The position numbers and the translations under genes are program-made. The notes beneath the pieces are model-generated. The model had not been told where the DNA came from and made no database searches. It saw only the letters and a program-made list of their open reading frames with translations. A stretch of DNA of 63,045 nt, taken from assembly GCA_016777565.1 (NCBI GenBank), contig JADHRF010000002.1, forward strand, positions 1-63,045, read 5' to 3'. Shown here piece by piece: positions 12,714 through 23,500 of this stretch (positions are counted from its first letter, which is position 1; each line of letters opens with the position of its first letter). The DNA comes from Pelagibacteraceae bacterium (GTDB lineage: Bacteria; Pseudomonadota; Alphaproteobacteria; Pelagibacterales; Pelagibacteraceae).

Positions 12714-14125
12714 TGGAAAATATAAATTTCTTCTTACCTGAAATATTTCTTACAATTTCAATATTATCGACTTTAATGATTGGAGTTTTTTTTAAAAATA
12801 GTTACATTCTTGTAACAAGTATTGTTTATGGAATTGTAATTGCCTTAATATTAATCATTTTCAATTCTTTCAATGATTCATTTAAGCTATTTTCTGACAG
12901 TTTTGTTTCTAATTCTTTTACAAATTTCTTTAAAATACTTATATTAGTAGGTACTTTTTTTACACTTATAATTACACAAAATTTTATAAAAGAAACTAAA
13001 ATTAATTATTTTGAATATTCTTTAATATTACTTCTTTCAGTTTTAGGAATGTTTATCATGATTAGTGCAAATGACTTAATTCTTTTCTACTTGGGTTTAG
13101 AATTACAGTCATTATCATTATACATATTAGCATCGCTGGATAGAGATAATTTAAAATCCAATGAGTCAGGATTAAAATATTTTATTTTGAGCTCATTGGC
13201 TTCAGGATTATTACTATACGGTTGTTCTATTCTTTATGGATTTAGTGGGTCAACAAACTTTGAAATTATTAAATTAAATACAAATACTGAAAATATAGGA
13301 ACAGTGTTTGCTATGGTTTTTATTTTAGTAGGTTTAGCCTTTAAAGTTTCTGCTGTCCCATTTCACATGTGGACCCCAGATGTTTATGAAGGATCACCAA
13401 GTTCTGTTACAAGTTTTTTTGCAGTAGTTCCTAAAATTGCTGGCATAGCTGTTTTCATTAGATTTATGCAAATACCTTTTAACGATATAGCAGATCAATG
13501 GCAGCCTATTTTAATTTTTATTTCCTTATCTTCTATGATTTTAGGTGCAGTAGCAGCAATTGGTCAATCAAATATTAAAAGACTTATAGCATATAGTTCT
13601 ATCGGGCATATTGGTTTCGCTTTGGCGGGAATTTCTACTAATACGACTTTGGGTTATAGCAGCAGTATTACTTATATTACTATTTACGTGATAATGAATC
13701 TTGGAATGTTTGCTTGTATTTTTTCTATGAAAAGAGAAGGAAAGTATTGCGAGAAGCTTGATGATCTATCGGGCATATCTGAACATCATCCAATTTTATC
13801 AATAGCGCTATTAATTATTTTATTTTCATTAGCAGGCATACCTCCATTAGCTGGTTTTTTTGCAAAATTTTATATTTTTGTAGCCGTAATAGAAAACGAG
13901 ATGTATACGCTAGCAATTATAGGATTGCTCAGTACAGTAATCTCTGCTTTTTACTATCTAAGAGTTATAAAAATTATTTATTTTAATGATGTAAGTAAAT
14001 CTCTTGATAAGATAAAAAATTTAGGAATTTCAACGACTCTATTTTTGAGTAGCTTAATACTAATAACATTTTTTATATACCCATCATTTTTAAATACTAT
14101 CGTAGAGACATTAATAATTAACTAA
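12713..14125 (+). CDS. nuoN: NADH-quinone oxidoreductase subunit N
   Basis: 470 aa; FKVSAVPFHMWTPDVYEGSPSSVTSFFAVVPKIAG. Confidence 0.97.
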   Translation: MENINFFLPEIFLTISILSTLMIGVFFKNSYILVTSIVYGIVIALILIIFNSFNDSFKLFSDSFVSNSFTNFFKILILVGTFFTLIITQNFIKETKINYFEYSLILLLSVLGMFIMISANDLILFYLGLELQSLSLYILASLDRDNLKSNESGLKYFILSSLASGLLLYGCSILYGFSGSTNFEIIKLNTNTENIGTVFAMVFILVGLAFKVSAVPFHMWTPDVYEGSPSSVTSFFAVVPKIAGIAVFIRFMQIPFNDIADQWQPILIFISLSSMILGAVAAIGQSNIKRLIAYSSIGHIGFALAGISTNTTLGYSSSITYITIYVIMNLGMFACIFSMKREGKYCEKLDDLSGISEHHPILSIALLIILFSLAGIPPLAGFFAKFYIFVAVIENEMYTLAIIGLLSTVISAFYYLRVIKIIYFNDVSKSLDKIKNLGISTTLFLSSLILITFFIYPSFLNTIVETLIIN

Positions 14126-14688
14126 TGAAGTTAAAGATAACTAAATTTAAGAGTGTAAAGAGCACTAATGATAAAGCCATAAAATTAATTCAACTATACA
14201 ATCGTTCATCTGGTTTAATTATATCTGACATACAAACAAAAGGTAGAGGAACTATGGGTAAGAAATGGATCTCAAAAAAAGGAAATATTTTTATCTCAAT
14301 ATTTTATAAAGTTAATTTTAGCAATCTAAAAATTAAAAATTTTTTAGTATTAAATGCAAAAATTATAAAAAAGATTCTTCAGACCTATACAAAAAAAAAT
14401 ATTTCAGTCAAAAAACCGAATGATTTATTAATTGAAAAAAAAAAATTTTGCGGGATTCTACAAGAAGTAATTGAACACAATAACGAAAAGTTTTTAATTA
14501 CAGGCATAGGCATTAATACTTTAATAGTGCCCAATAACAATGAATTTTCTGCAACTAGCCTAAGTAATCATGCTAAAAAAAATATCAAAAACTTAAAGGT
14601 CATAAAAAAAATAAAAAATATTTATGAAAAGATGATTTATGATCTAACTAATAATAATTTTACTTATGTTAAAAAAAAATATATTTAA
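14125..14688 (+). CDS. birA: biotin--[acetyl-CoA-carboxylase] ligase, catalytic domain only
   Basis: KSTNDKAI...QTKGRGTMGKKWISKKGNIFISI; KKPNDLLI..KKFCGILQE; GIGIN. No N-terminal HTH. Confidence 0.85.
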   Translation: MKLKITKFKSVKSTNDKAIKLIQLYNRSSGLIISDIQTKGRGTMGKKWISKKGNIFISIFYKVNFSNLKIKNFLVLNAKIIKKILQTYTKKNISVKKPNDLLIEKKKFCGILQEVIEHNNEKFLITGIGINTLIVPNNNEFSATSLSNHAKKNIKNLKVIKKIKNIYEKMIYDLTNNNFTYVKKKYI

Positions 14689-14692
14689 AGAA

Positions 14693-15451
14693 ATGAATTA
14701 TTTAGTAGGAGATATTGGAAATACATCAACCAAAATTTGTTTAGTCAACAATAATTCCAGAATTGTAAAAGAATATATCATTGAAACAAAAAATCTGCTT
14801 ATTAATAATAATATAAATAAATTTTTTAATTCAGTTCTAAAAAAAAAAATAAAAAAAAATATATTATTCTCTAGCGTTGTCCCAAAAATTTATAATAAAA
14901 TTAATAAATTTCTAATTAATAAAAATTTTAAAACTATTGAACTAAAGAGCCTACCTTTAAAAAAAATTTTAAAAATTAATATAGACAACTATAAAGATCT
15001 TGGTTCAGACAGAATAGCAAATTCAATCGGTGCTTTTAAATTGTTTAAAACGAACTGTTTAATTGTGGATTTTGGAACGGCAACTACATTTGATATAATA
15101 AAAAAACCAGGAATTTATGAAGGTGGTGTCATTGCCCCTGGAATAAAGTTATCAATTTTGAATTTGAGCAACTCTACTGCCTCACTACCCATATTTGAAT
15201 TAAAATCTAATTCTAAAATATTTGGAAAAAACACAAAAGACGCTCTTAATGCTGGTTTTCTTTGGGGATACCAAGGTTTAATACTAAATATAATTAAAAA
15301 AATTAATTCGAAATTTAAAACAAATTTTAAAATAATTTTAACAGGCGGATATGCAAGCATGTTTGCTAAATTTATTAATAATAATGCAATAATTGAAAGA
15401 CATATTACTATAAAAGGAATTATGTTTATTTATAAAAATTTAATCAAATGA
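14693..15451 (+). CDS. coaX: type III pantothenate kinase
   Basis: VGDIGNTSTKICLV (phosphate-binding), GSDRIANSIGA, IVDFGTATTFDI, GGVIAPGI. Start likely ATG 14693 (ORF track 14666). Confidence 0.88.
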   Translation: MNYLVGDIGNTSTKICLVNNNSRIVKEYIIETKNLLINNNINKFFNSVLKKKIKKNILFSSVVPKIYNKINKFLINKNFKTIELKSLPLKKILKINIDNYKDLGSDRIANSIGAFKLFKTNCLIVDFGTATTFDIIKKPGIYEGGVIAPGIKLSILNLSNSTASLPIFELKSNSKIFGKNTKDALNAGFLWGYQGLILNIIKKINSKFKTNFKIILTGGYASMFAKFINNNAIIERHITIKGIMFIYKNLIK

Positions 15452-17109
15452 GCAAAGAACAACTTTTATTTTGTCCTCTTGGTGGTTCAGGGGAGATAGG
15501 CATGAATTTAAATCTTTATGCTTATGGAAAAGAAGACAATGAGAAATGGATTGTAGTAGACATGGGCGTTACATTTGCTGACGACTCTATACCAGGTATA
15601 GATCTAATATATCCTGACCCAGGTTTTCTTATAGATAAAAAAAAAGATCTTTTAGGAATTGTACTTACCCATGCTCACGAAGATCATATTGGTTCTGTTG
15701 CAGTTATATGGCCTGAATTAAAATGTAAAATATATGCCACACCTTTTACAGCAGCATTGGTCAAGGAAAAATTTAAAGAAAAAAAAATTGATATAACAAA
15801 CTATCTTAAGATTGTTCAACTTAATGGAAAAATAAAGTTAGGTGAATTTGAAATAGATTTTATTACTTTGACTCATTCAATTTTAGAACCTAATGGGCTA
15901 AGCATAAAAACTCCAGCTGGTATTATTTTACATACAGGTGATTGGAAATGTGATTCTAACCCATTAATTGGTGAAAAAGTTGACGAAAAAAAATTAAAAG
16001 AAATTGGTAATCAAAATGTTCTTGCCATGATTTGTGACTCTACAAATGTTTTTAACGAAGGTAGAGCTGGATCAGAGTCGGATGTTCGTGAAAGCTTATT
16101 AAATATTATAGCAAAACAAAAAAAAAAAATAATAGTAACCACATTTGCCTCTAACGTGGCTCGTATGGAAACAGTCTTTTACTGTGCTAAAAAAACAAAT
16201 AGACAAATTTCGTTAGTGGGTAGATCTATGCATAGAATTTATAAAGCTGCTAGACAGTGTGGCTATCTACAAAACTTAATAGATCCTATAGATCCTCGTG
16301 AAGCAAAAAAAATTGCGCGTGAAAAAATTATTTATTTAAGCACCGGTAGTCAAGGTGAACCAATGGGAGCTACTAAACGGATAGTCAATGGTATTCATCC
16401 TGATGTTTATTTAGAAAAAGGTGATACTATAATTTTTTCTTCCAAAATTATACCAGGAAATGAAAAAAAACTTTACGCAATGCACAATGAAATAGTTAAA
16501 AACGAAATTGAAATTATCACAGAAGAGAATTCGTTTGTTCATGTGTCAGGACATCCTAATAGAGATGATTTAAAAGATATGTATGACTGGGTAAAACCTA
16601 GATCAGTAATACCTGTTCATGGTGAACATAGACATATGCAAGAACAGGCTAAGTTTGCTAAACAGATGAAAGTGCCACACACCTTACAAATAGAAAATGG
16701 TGATATTATAAAGATTGACTCAAATAATAATCCTCAGGTTATTGATAAAGCTCCATCAGGTAGAATGTATTTAGACGGTATTGTTGGCGTTAAAGAAGAT
16801 TCTAGCTCTATTAAAGAGAGAAAAAATATAGCCACTAATGGATATTTAGAAGTTACAATATTAATCGATAATAGTGGAAAAATAAAAAAACCTATAATTT
16901 CATTTAAAGGAATTCCCGTTGAAGAAATTTCCGATACTTTAATTTTTGACATGGAAGATGAAATAGATAATATTTGTAGAACATTTTCTGTTCAAAGCAA
17001 AAAGCAAGAACAAAATTTAATAGAAATATTAAAGCAAAACTGCAAAAAAATAGTAAAAAATAAGACGGGAAAAAAACCTTACACAACAATTAATATATCT
17101 AGACTCTAA
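15448..17109 (+). CDS. rnj: ribonuclease J
   Basis: PLGGSGEIGMN; LTHAHEDHIGS; HTGDWK; HVSGHPNRDDLKDMYDWVKPRSVIPVHGEHRHM (beta-lactamase/beta-CASP). Confidence 0.93.
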   Translation: MSKEQLLFCPLGGSGEIGMNLNLYAYGKEDNEKWIVVDMGVTFADDSIPGIDLIYPDPGFLIDKKKDLLGIVLTHAHEDHIGSVAVIWPELKCKIYATPFTAALVKEKFKEKKIDITNYLKIVQLNGKIKLGEFEIDFITLTHSILEPNGLSIKTPAGIILHTGDWKCDSNPLIGEKVDEKKLKEIGNQNVLAMICDSTNVFNEGRAGSESDVRESLLNIIAKQKKKIIVTTFASNVARMETVFYCAKKTNRQISLVGRSMHRIYKAARQCGYLQNLIDPIDPREAKKIAREKIIYLSTGSQGEPMGATKRIVNGIHPDVYLEKGDTIIFSSKIIPGNEKKLYAMHNEIVKNEIEIITEENSFVHVSGHPNRDDLKDMYDWVKPRSVIPVHGEHRHMQEQAKFAKQMKVPHTLQIENGDIIKIDSNNNPQVIDKAPSGRMYLDGIVGVKEDSSSIKERKNIATNGYLEVTILIDNSGKIKKPIISFKGIPVEEISDTLIFDMEDEIDNICRTFSVQSKKQEQNLIEILKQNCKKIVKNKTGKKPYTTINISRL

Positions 17110-17363
17110 TGGGAACAACAGGAGCTATCATTGTTTATATTTGTATCTGGTGGATAGTTTTCTTTTCCGTGCTGCCCATCGGAGTGAAATCACAGAACGT
17201 AGAATTCTCAACTAATCTCAAAGGAAATGATCCTGGCGCACCTAAAAATCCAAGGATTCTTAAAAAATTTTTGATTACAACTTTAATTACTTCAATAATT
17301 TTTGCAGTTATATATTATCTTGTAATTAATAATTATTTGAATTTAAGAGGTTATCTACAATAA
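17109..17363 (+). CDS. DUF1467 family small membrane protein
   Basis: 84 aa, two TM segments, WWIVFFSVLPIGVKSQ..., located between rnj and proS as in other alphaproteobacteria. Confidence 0.75.
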   Translation: MGTTGAIIVYICIWWIVFFSVLPIGVKSQNVEFSTNLKGNDPGAPKNPRILKKFLITTLITSIIFAVIYYLVINNYLNLRGYLQ

Positions 17364-18676
17364 TGTTATTATCAAATTTATTTTTGCCTTTAACAAAAGA
17401 TCTTCCTACTGATGCGAAAATAAAATCACATCAATTAATGTTGAGAACAGGCATGATAAAACAATCAGCCGCTGGAATATATTCATGGCTTCCTTTAGGA
17501 TTTAAAATTATGAAAAAAATTGAGTCTATCGTTAGAGAGGAACAAAATAAAATTGGTGCTCAAGAAATGCTAATGCCTACAATCCAATCAGCTGATATTT
17601 GGAAAGAAAGTGGGAGGTACAATGACTACGGCGAAGAAATGTTAAGAATTAAAGATCGCCAAGGAAGAGAAATGCTTTATGGTCCTACAAATGAAGAACT
17701 AATAACTGAAATTTTTAGGTCTAGTATAAAATCTTACAAATCGTTACCTCAACTACTTTACCATATCCAATGGAAATTTAGAGACGAAATAAGACCAAGA
17801 TTTGGAATAATGAGATGTAGAGAGTTTTATATGAAAGACGCATATTCTTTTGATATCGATGATGAAAAAGCAAAACATTCATATAATAAAATGTTTTATG
17901 CTTATTTAAAAACTTTTAATAGACTTGAGCTTCAGGCAATACCGATGGCCGCAGACACTGGCCCCATTGGTGGAGATTTATCACACGAATTTATAATTCT
18001 CGCAGAAACCGGGGAAAGCAATATTTTTACAGATAAAAATATTTTTGATATTAAATTAAATAGTTATAATTTTAGTAAAGATTCATTAGAAAAAATGAGG
18101 AGTGATTTTTCTTCATTCTATTCAGCAACAGATGAAAAATTTAACAAAGATGAATTTGAAAAAAAAATAAAAAAAGAAAACCAAATAAAAGCTAAAGGAA
18201 TAGAAGTTGGACATATTTTCTATTTTGGTGAAAAATATTCTAAACCCTTAAATTGTTTAGTTGATCATCCTGAAGGAAAAAAAGTAGCCGTCAAAATGGG
18301 CTCTTACGGAATAGGTGTTTCTAGATTAATTGGAGCAATTATTGAGGCAAAATTTATAGACGATGTAATGAAATGGCCTAGATCTGTTTCACCTTTTGAT
18401 TTGGTTATTATTCCAAGTATAAATAAAAATAATGACGAGAATTCAAAAAAAGCTTTAAAAATTTACCAAGAATTAAAAGAAAATAAAATAGACGTGTTAT
18501 TAGATGATGTTAATGAAAATATTTCAGCTAAGTTTAAAAAACATGATTTATTAGGTATACCTTATCAAATTATCATCGGATCAAAGTCAGAGGATGACAA
18601 ATTTGAATTTAAAGAAGTTGGAAAAATTGCCACAATGTTAAGCTTAAAAGAGATAAAACAAAAATTAAAAAAATAA
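17363..18676 (+). CDS. proS: prolyl-tRNA synthetase (short form)
   Basis: Class II motifs: RTGMIKQSAAGIYSWLPLG, GPTNEELITEIFRSSIKSYKSLPQLLYHIQWKFRDEIRPRFGIMR. Confidence 0.95.
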   Translation: MLLSNLFLPLTKDLPTDAKIKSHQLMLRTGMIKQSAAGIYSWLPLGFKIMKKIESIVREEQNKIGAQEMLMPTIQSADIWKESGRYNDYGEEMLRIKDRQGREMLYGPTNEELITEIFRSSIKSYKSLPQLLYHIQWKFRDEIRPRFGIMRCREFYMKDAYSFDIDDEKAKHSYNKMFYAYLKTFNRLELQAIPMAADTGPIGGDLSHEFIILAETGESNIFTDKNIFDIKLNSYNFSKDSLEKMRSDFSSFYSATDEKFNKDEFEKKIKKENQIKAKGIEVGHIFYFGEKYSKPLNCLVDHPEGKKVAVKMGSYGIGVSRLIGAIIEAKFIDDVMKWPRSVSPFDLVIIPSINKNNDENSKKALKIYQELKENKIDVLLDDVNENISAKFKKHDLLGIPYQIIIGSKSEDDKFEFKEVGKIATMLSLKEIKQKLKK

Positions 18677-18677
18677 A

Positions 18678-19913
18678 TTGTTTAGTCCAGTAGAAAAATT
18701 AATAGCATCAAGAAATTTAAAACCTAAAAAAAAAGAAGGTTTTTTGAAAGTTATATCAACATTTTCATTTATTGGGATTATGTTAGGCGTAGCAATCTTA
18801 ATAATAGTAATGTCTGTAATGAATGGTTTCAGAACAGATCTTACAAATAAAATTCTTGGTTTTAATCCGCATTTAATCATCAAGCCTTATAATAATAATA
18901 AAATTAATAATGATTTTAAAAAAAAACTTAATGATAATTTTAAAAAAATTGAGTTTCAAAATTCCTTTAGCGGTGAAGGAGTAGTTATGAAAACAGAGAC
19001 TACCAAGGGAGTTATAATTAAAGGACTTGATCAAAAAAATAAAAAAAATTCTACTTTTCTAAAGAAAATTTTGATTGAGGGAGATAAATACAATATTAAA
19101 AAAAATGAGGTGATTGTTGGGAGTCAATTAGCCATAGATTTAAATTTACAAGTCGGTGATAAAATAAATTTACTATCATCATCTTTTATAACTACACCTT
19201 TTGGAGGTTTGCCAAAGCAAGAAATATTTATTGTTAATGGCATATTTAGTAGTGGTTTTTATGAATTTGACCAAAATGTAATTTTTCTTAATTTAAATCA
19301 GACTTTAAATTTTTTTAATAAAACTGAAGAAGATATTTACTTAGAAATTTATCTTCCAGTGCCTCTTGATGCTGATGAAATAAAAGACAGAATTAATAAT
19401 CTAGATAATAATTTTTTTATTTATAGCTGGATTGATTTGAATAAATCTTTTTTTGGAGCTTTGAAAGTTGAAAGAAATGTTATGTTTATAATTTTAACAC
19501 TTATTATTATTGTTGCAGCTTTTAATATTATTTCAGGATTAACAATTTTAATAAAGAATAAAACTAAAGAAATAGCAATACTCAAGACTTTGGGTTTAAG
19601 TGACAAATCTATTGTAAAATCCTTTTTTTTAACTGGCTTTACAATAGGTTTAACTGCTACTGTCGCTGGGATGGTTTTAGGGACTTTAGTTGCCGTATAC
19701 ATAGAACCAATAAGAATTTTTCTATCAAATATTTTACAAATAGAAATTTTTCCAGCTGATATTTATTTTTTAGACAAAATGCCAAGTGAAATAGATCCTA
19801 TTTCAATACTAATAATATTTTTATTATCAATAATCACAACAACTGTTGCATCTTTAATTCCAGCACTTTCAATCACGAAAATGAATACAATTCTTGCTTT
19901 AAAATATGAGTAA
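18678..19913 (+). CDS. lolC: lipoprotein-releasing ABC transporter permease (LolC/LolE type), TTG start
   Basis: MSVMNGFRTDLTNKILGFNPHL; C-terminal FtsX-like TM domain; TTG start directly after the proS stop. Confidence 0.88.
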   Translation: MFSPVEKLIASRNLKPKKKEGFLKVISTFSFIGIMLGVAILIIVMSVMNGFRTDLTNKILGFNPHLIIKPYNNNKINNDFKKKLNDNFKKIEFQNSFSGEGVVMKTETTKGVIIKGLDQKNKKNSTFLKKILIEGDKYNIKKNEVIVGSQLAIDLNLQVGDKINLLSSSFITTPFGGLPKQEIFIVNGIFSSGFYEFDQNVIFLNLNQTLNFFNKTEEDIYLEIYLPVPLDADEIKDRINNLDNNFFIYSWIDLNKSFFGALKVERNVMFIILTLIIIVAAFNIISGLTILIKNKTKEIAILKTLGLSDKSIVKSFFLTGFTIGLTATVAGMVLGTLVAVYIEPIRIFLSNILQIEIFPADIYFLDKMPSEIDPISILIIFLLSIITTTVASLIPALSITKMNTILALKYE

Positions 19914-20589
19914 AAATATATTAAAATTTAATAAAATAAAAAAATCTTTTGACCACAAAAATGGAAAAGTTAATATTTTTAGAGATTTAAGCCTAGAAAT
20001 AAAAAAAGGGGATCTTGTTGCTCTAGTGGGCCCTTCCGGATCAGGAAAATCAACTTTATTAAACATGATATCTCTTTTAGACAAAGTTGACTCCGGAGAG
20101 ATATTTTTTAGGAATACCAATTTAAATAAATTAAATGAGGATGAAAAAAATCATATGAGGAAAAATAATATTTCGATAATATTTCAAAACAATAACCTTC
20201 TTCATGATTTTACAGCTTTAGAGAATGTTGTAATGCCACTGATAATAAGAAACGAGGACAAAAAACAATCTTATAAAAAAGCAAAATTTATTCTTAATAA
20301 ATTCAATCTATCGAGTAGACACAATCATTTTCCAGATGAATTATCAGGAGGAGAACAACAGAGAGTTGCAATTGCAAGAGCTTTAATTTCAGAATGCGAC
20401 CTTATTCTAGCTGATGAGCCGACGGGCAATTTAGATTACAAAACATCTTTTGAAATTTTTTCTTATTTTTTAAAATTAAAAAAATTGAGCAAAACTATAA
20501 TTTTTGCAACTCACAATAGAGAACTTGCAAACAAAGCAGATTACAAGTTGAGTATTTTGAACGGTCATATAAAAAGATCAAATGCTTAA
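19906..20589 (+). CDS. lolD: lipoprotein-releasing ABC transporter ATPase
   Basis: Walker [25 protein letters not shown] signature, [10 protein letters not shown]; adjacent to lolC/E. Confidence 0.9.
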   Translation: MSKNILKFNKIKKSFDHKNGKVNIFRDLSLEIKKGDLVALVGPSGSGKSTLLNMISLLDKVDSGEIFFRNTNLNKLNEDEKNHMRKNNISIIFQNNNLLHDFTALENVVMPLIIRNEDKKQSYKKAKFILNKFNLSSRHNHFPDELSGGEQQRVAIARALISECDLILADEPTGNLDYKTSFEIFSYFLKLKKLSKTIIFATHNRELANKADYKLSILNGHIKRSNA

Positions 20590-23500
20590 TGTCAGAGTAT
20601 TTAATAATATTAAAATACATACACAGTACTCTATTTGTGAAGGGGCTATAAAAATTGAAGACCTAGCAAGTTATTGTAAAAATAATAAAATTCAGAGCAT
20701 CGGCATATGTGATAGTTATAATTTATGTGGTGCCTTAGAATTTGCTGAAAAAGTTAGTAAATCGGGAACTCAACCTATAATTGGTACTCAAATAAATTTT
20801 TACCTAGAGGGTATTATTGGCAGGCTTCCATTGTTTAGCACCACATCTTTAGGATATAAAAATTTAATATCTTTATCCTCTAAGAGCTACCTAAAGTCTA
20901 ATGAAAAGAATGATCCTCATTGTAAAATTAATGAGCTAAACGGCAACAACAAAGACTTAATTTTATTGAGTGGTAATTTTTATGGACTTTTTGGAAAGTT
21001 GTTTAAATTAAACAAATTAAAGCAAATTGAAGAATTAACAAAAAACCTTAAAAAAATTTTCAAGGACAAATTTTATTTTGAAATTCAGAGACACAACGAT
21101 TTTGAAGAACAAAACTTTGAAAGTTACATGATCGGACTGTCTTTAAAGTATCAGGTTCCACTTATAGCAACACAAGAAGTTTTTTATTTAACGAAAGATA
21201 TGCACGAAGCTCATGATGCATTAGTTTGTATAGGTCAAAAGAATTTTATCAATGAAAGCAATAGAGTAAAATATAATGACCAACATTATTTGAAGAAAAA
21301 TGAAGAATTAATTGAATTATTTAAAGATATTCCTGAAGCATTAGAAAATAATTACAATTTTCCTTATAGATTTAATTTTAAACCAAAAAAATCTGTGCCA
21401 GTACTGCCCACAATTAAGACTAAACAAAATGTAACTGTAGAACAAGAATTACTGCTGCAAGCCAATGAGGGACTAAAAAATCGTTTAAATAACTTTATTA
21501 TTAAAAAAAACAAAGAAAAAAACACCAATGAAATATATAAATTATACGAAGATAGACTAACTCATGAAATTAACATTATTAATTCAATGAATTACTCTGG
21601 TTACTTCTTAATTGTTTCTGATTATATACGTTGGTCTAAAAAAAATAATATTCCTGTTGGACCAGGGAGAGGTTCTGGTGCCGGTTCATTAGTAGCATAT
21701 TGTTTAGATATCACTGATATTGACCCTATTGAATTTGATTTAATATTTGAACGTTTTTTAAACCCAGACAGAATATCAATGCCGGATTTTGATATAGATT
21801 TTTGTGAAGAGAAAAGAAATTTAGTTTTTGAATATTTGAAATCTAAATATAAGGATGGCGTAGCACACATTATTACTTTTGGAAAACTAAAAGCCAGAAT
21901 GGCCTTAAGAGATGTTGGTAGAGTTTTAGGTTTACCCTACGGTCATGTTGACAGAATAAGTAAGATGATACCGTTTGATCCTTCAAGACCTTTGTCACTC
22001 CAAGAATCTATTGATCGAGAGCCCAGATTTAAAGAAGAAGTTAAAAATAATAAAAAAGTTGAAAAATTAATTGAGCTTTCATTAAAATTAGAGGGACTGA
22101 ATAGAAATATGGCTACACATGCTGCAGGTGTTGTTATTGCTGGAGAAAATTTATCTGAGCAAGTTCCTTTGTACAAAGATCATTCTGCTGATTTAATTTT
22201 ACCGTCTACGCAGTTTGATATGCATTCTTCTGAAAATGCTGGTTTAGTTAAATTTGATATTTTAGGTCTTACAGCTCTTACAGTCATTAATAAAACAATA
22301 AAAATGTTGTCACAAAAAAAAATTAATTTAGACATTAGCAAAATTGATCTTGAAGACCCAAATGTTTTTAAATTATTAACTACTGGTGAAACAACTGGTC
22401 TTTTTCAATTAGAAAGCACGGGTGTAAGAGAAACTTTGCGACAAATGAAACCAACAGAGTTTAAAGATATTGTGGCTCTTGTTGCTTTGTATAGGCCAGG
22501 ACCAATGAGCAATATTCCGATATATAATGAATGCAAAAACGGTCATAAAAATCCAGACTATATTCATGAAACTTTAGAAAAAATTTTAAAACCAACTTAC
22601 GGGATTATTATTTATCAAGAGCAAGTAATGCAAATAGCTCAGAAGCTCGCTGGCTTCACAGCCGGAGAAGCCGATATTCTCAGAAGAGCTATGGGTAAAA
22701 AAAAAAGAGTTGAACTTGAAAAACAAAAAGAAAAATTTGTCGCAGGAGCTATCAAGAATGGAATAAAAAAAGATGTTGCTAGTTACGTTTTTACTAAAAT
22801 AGAACCTTTTGCAGATTATGGATTCAATAAAAGTCATGCTGTAGCATATGCTTTTATTGCATACCAAACTGCTTATTTAAAAACTTATTATAAAGAAGAA
22901 TTTATAGCTGCATCTATGTCTACTACATTAACTAACACCAGTAAACTTCGTGAGTATGTAGAGGAGTTAAAAAGATTAAACGTAGAAGTAGTAAGACCGT
23001 CAATCAATAAATGTTTTTCAGAATTTAAAGCTGAAACTAATAAAATATTTTATGGCTTAGGTGCTATAAAAAGCGTAGGTTTTGAGGCAATTTCTAACAT
23101 TATAAACGAGAGAGAAAAGAATGGAAAATTTAAATCAATTATAGATTTTATAAACCGTGTAAATCCAAAAGATGTAAACAAACTTCAACTTGAAGGCTTG
23201 GTGAAAGCAGGCGCATTTGATGAAATTGAATCAAATAGAAAAAAGTTAATAGAGTCTATACCAAAAATTATTTCAACTATTAAAAGTAAATATGATGAAA
23301 AAATTAGCAATCAGAATAATCTTTTTAATGTTGATAATAATGAAGAAAATGAAAATTTTGAATTTGGATCATCCGAAGAGTGGTCAAGCAAAGAGTTATT
23401 ATCAGAAGAATTTAAATCTTTAGGATTTTATATTTCAGATCACCCTCTTAATGAATATAAGGAATTTTTTACTCAATTAGAAATAGAGTCTTATAAAAAT

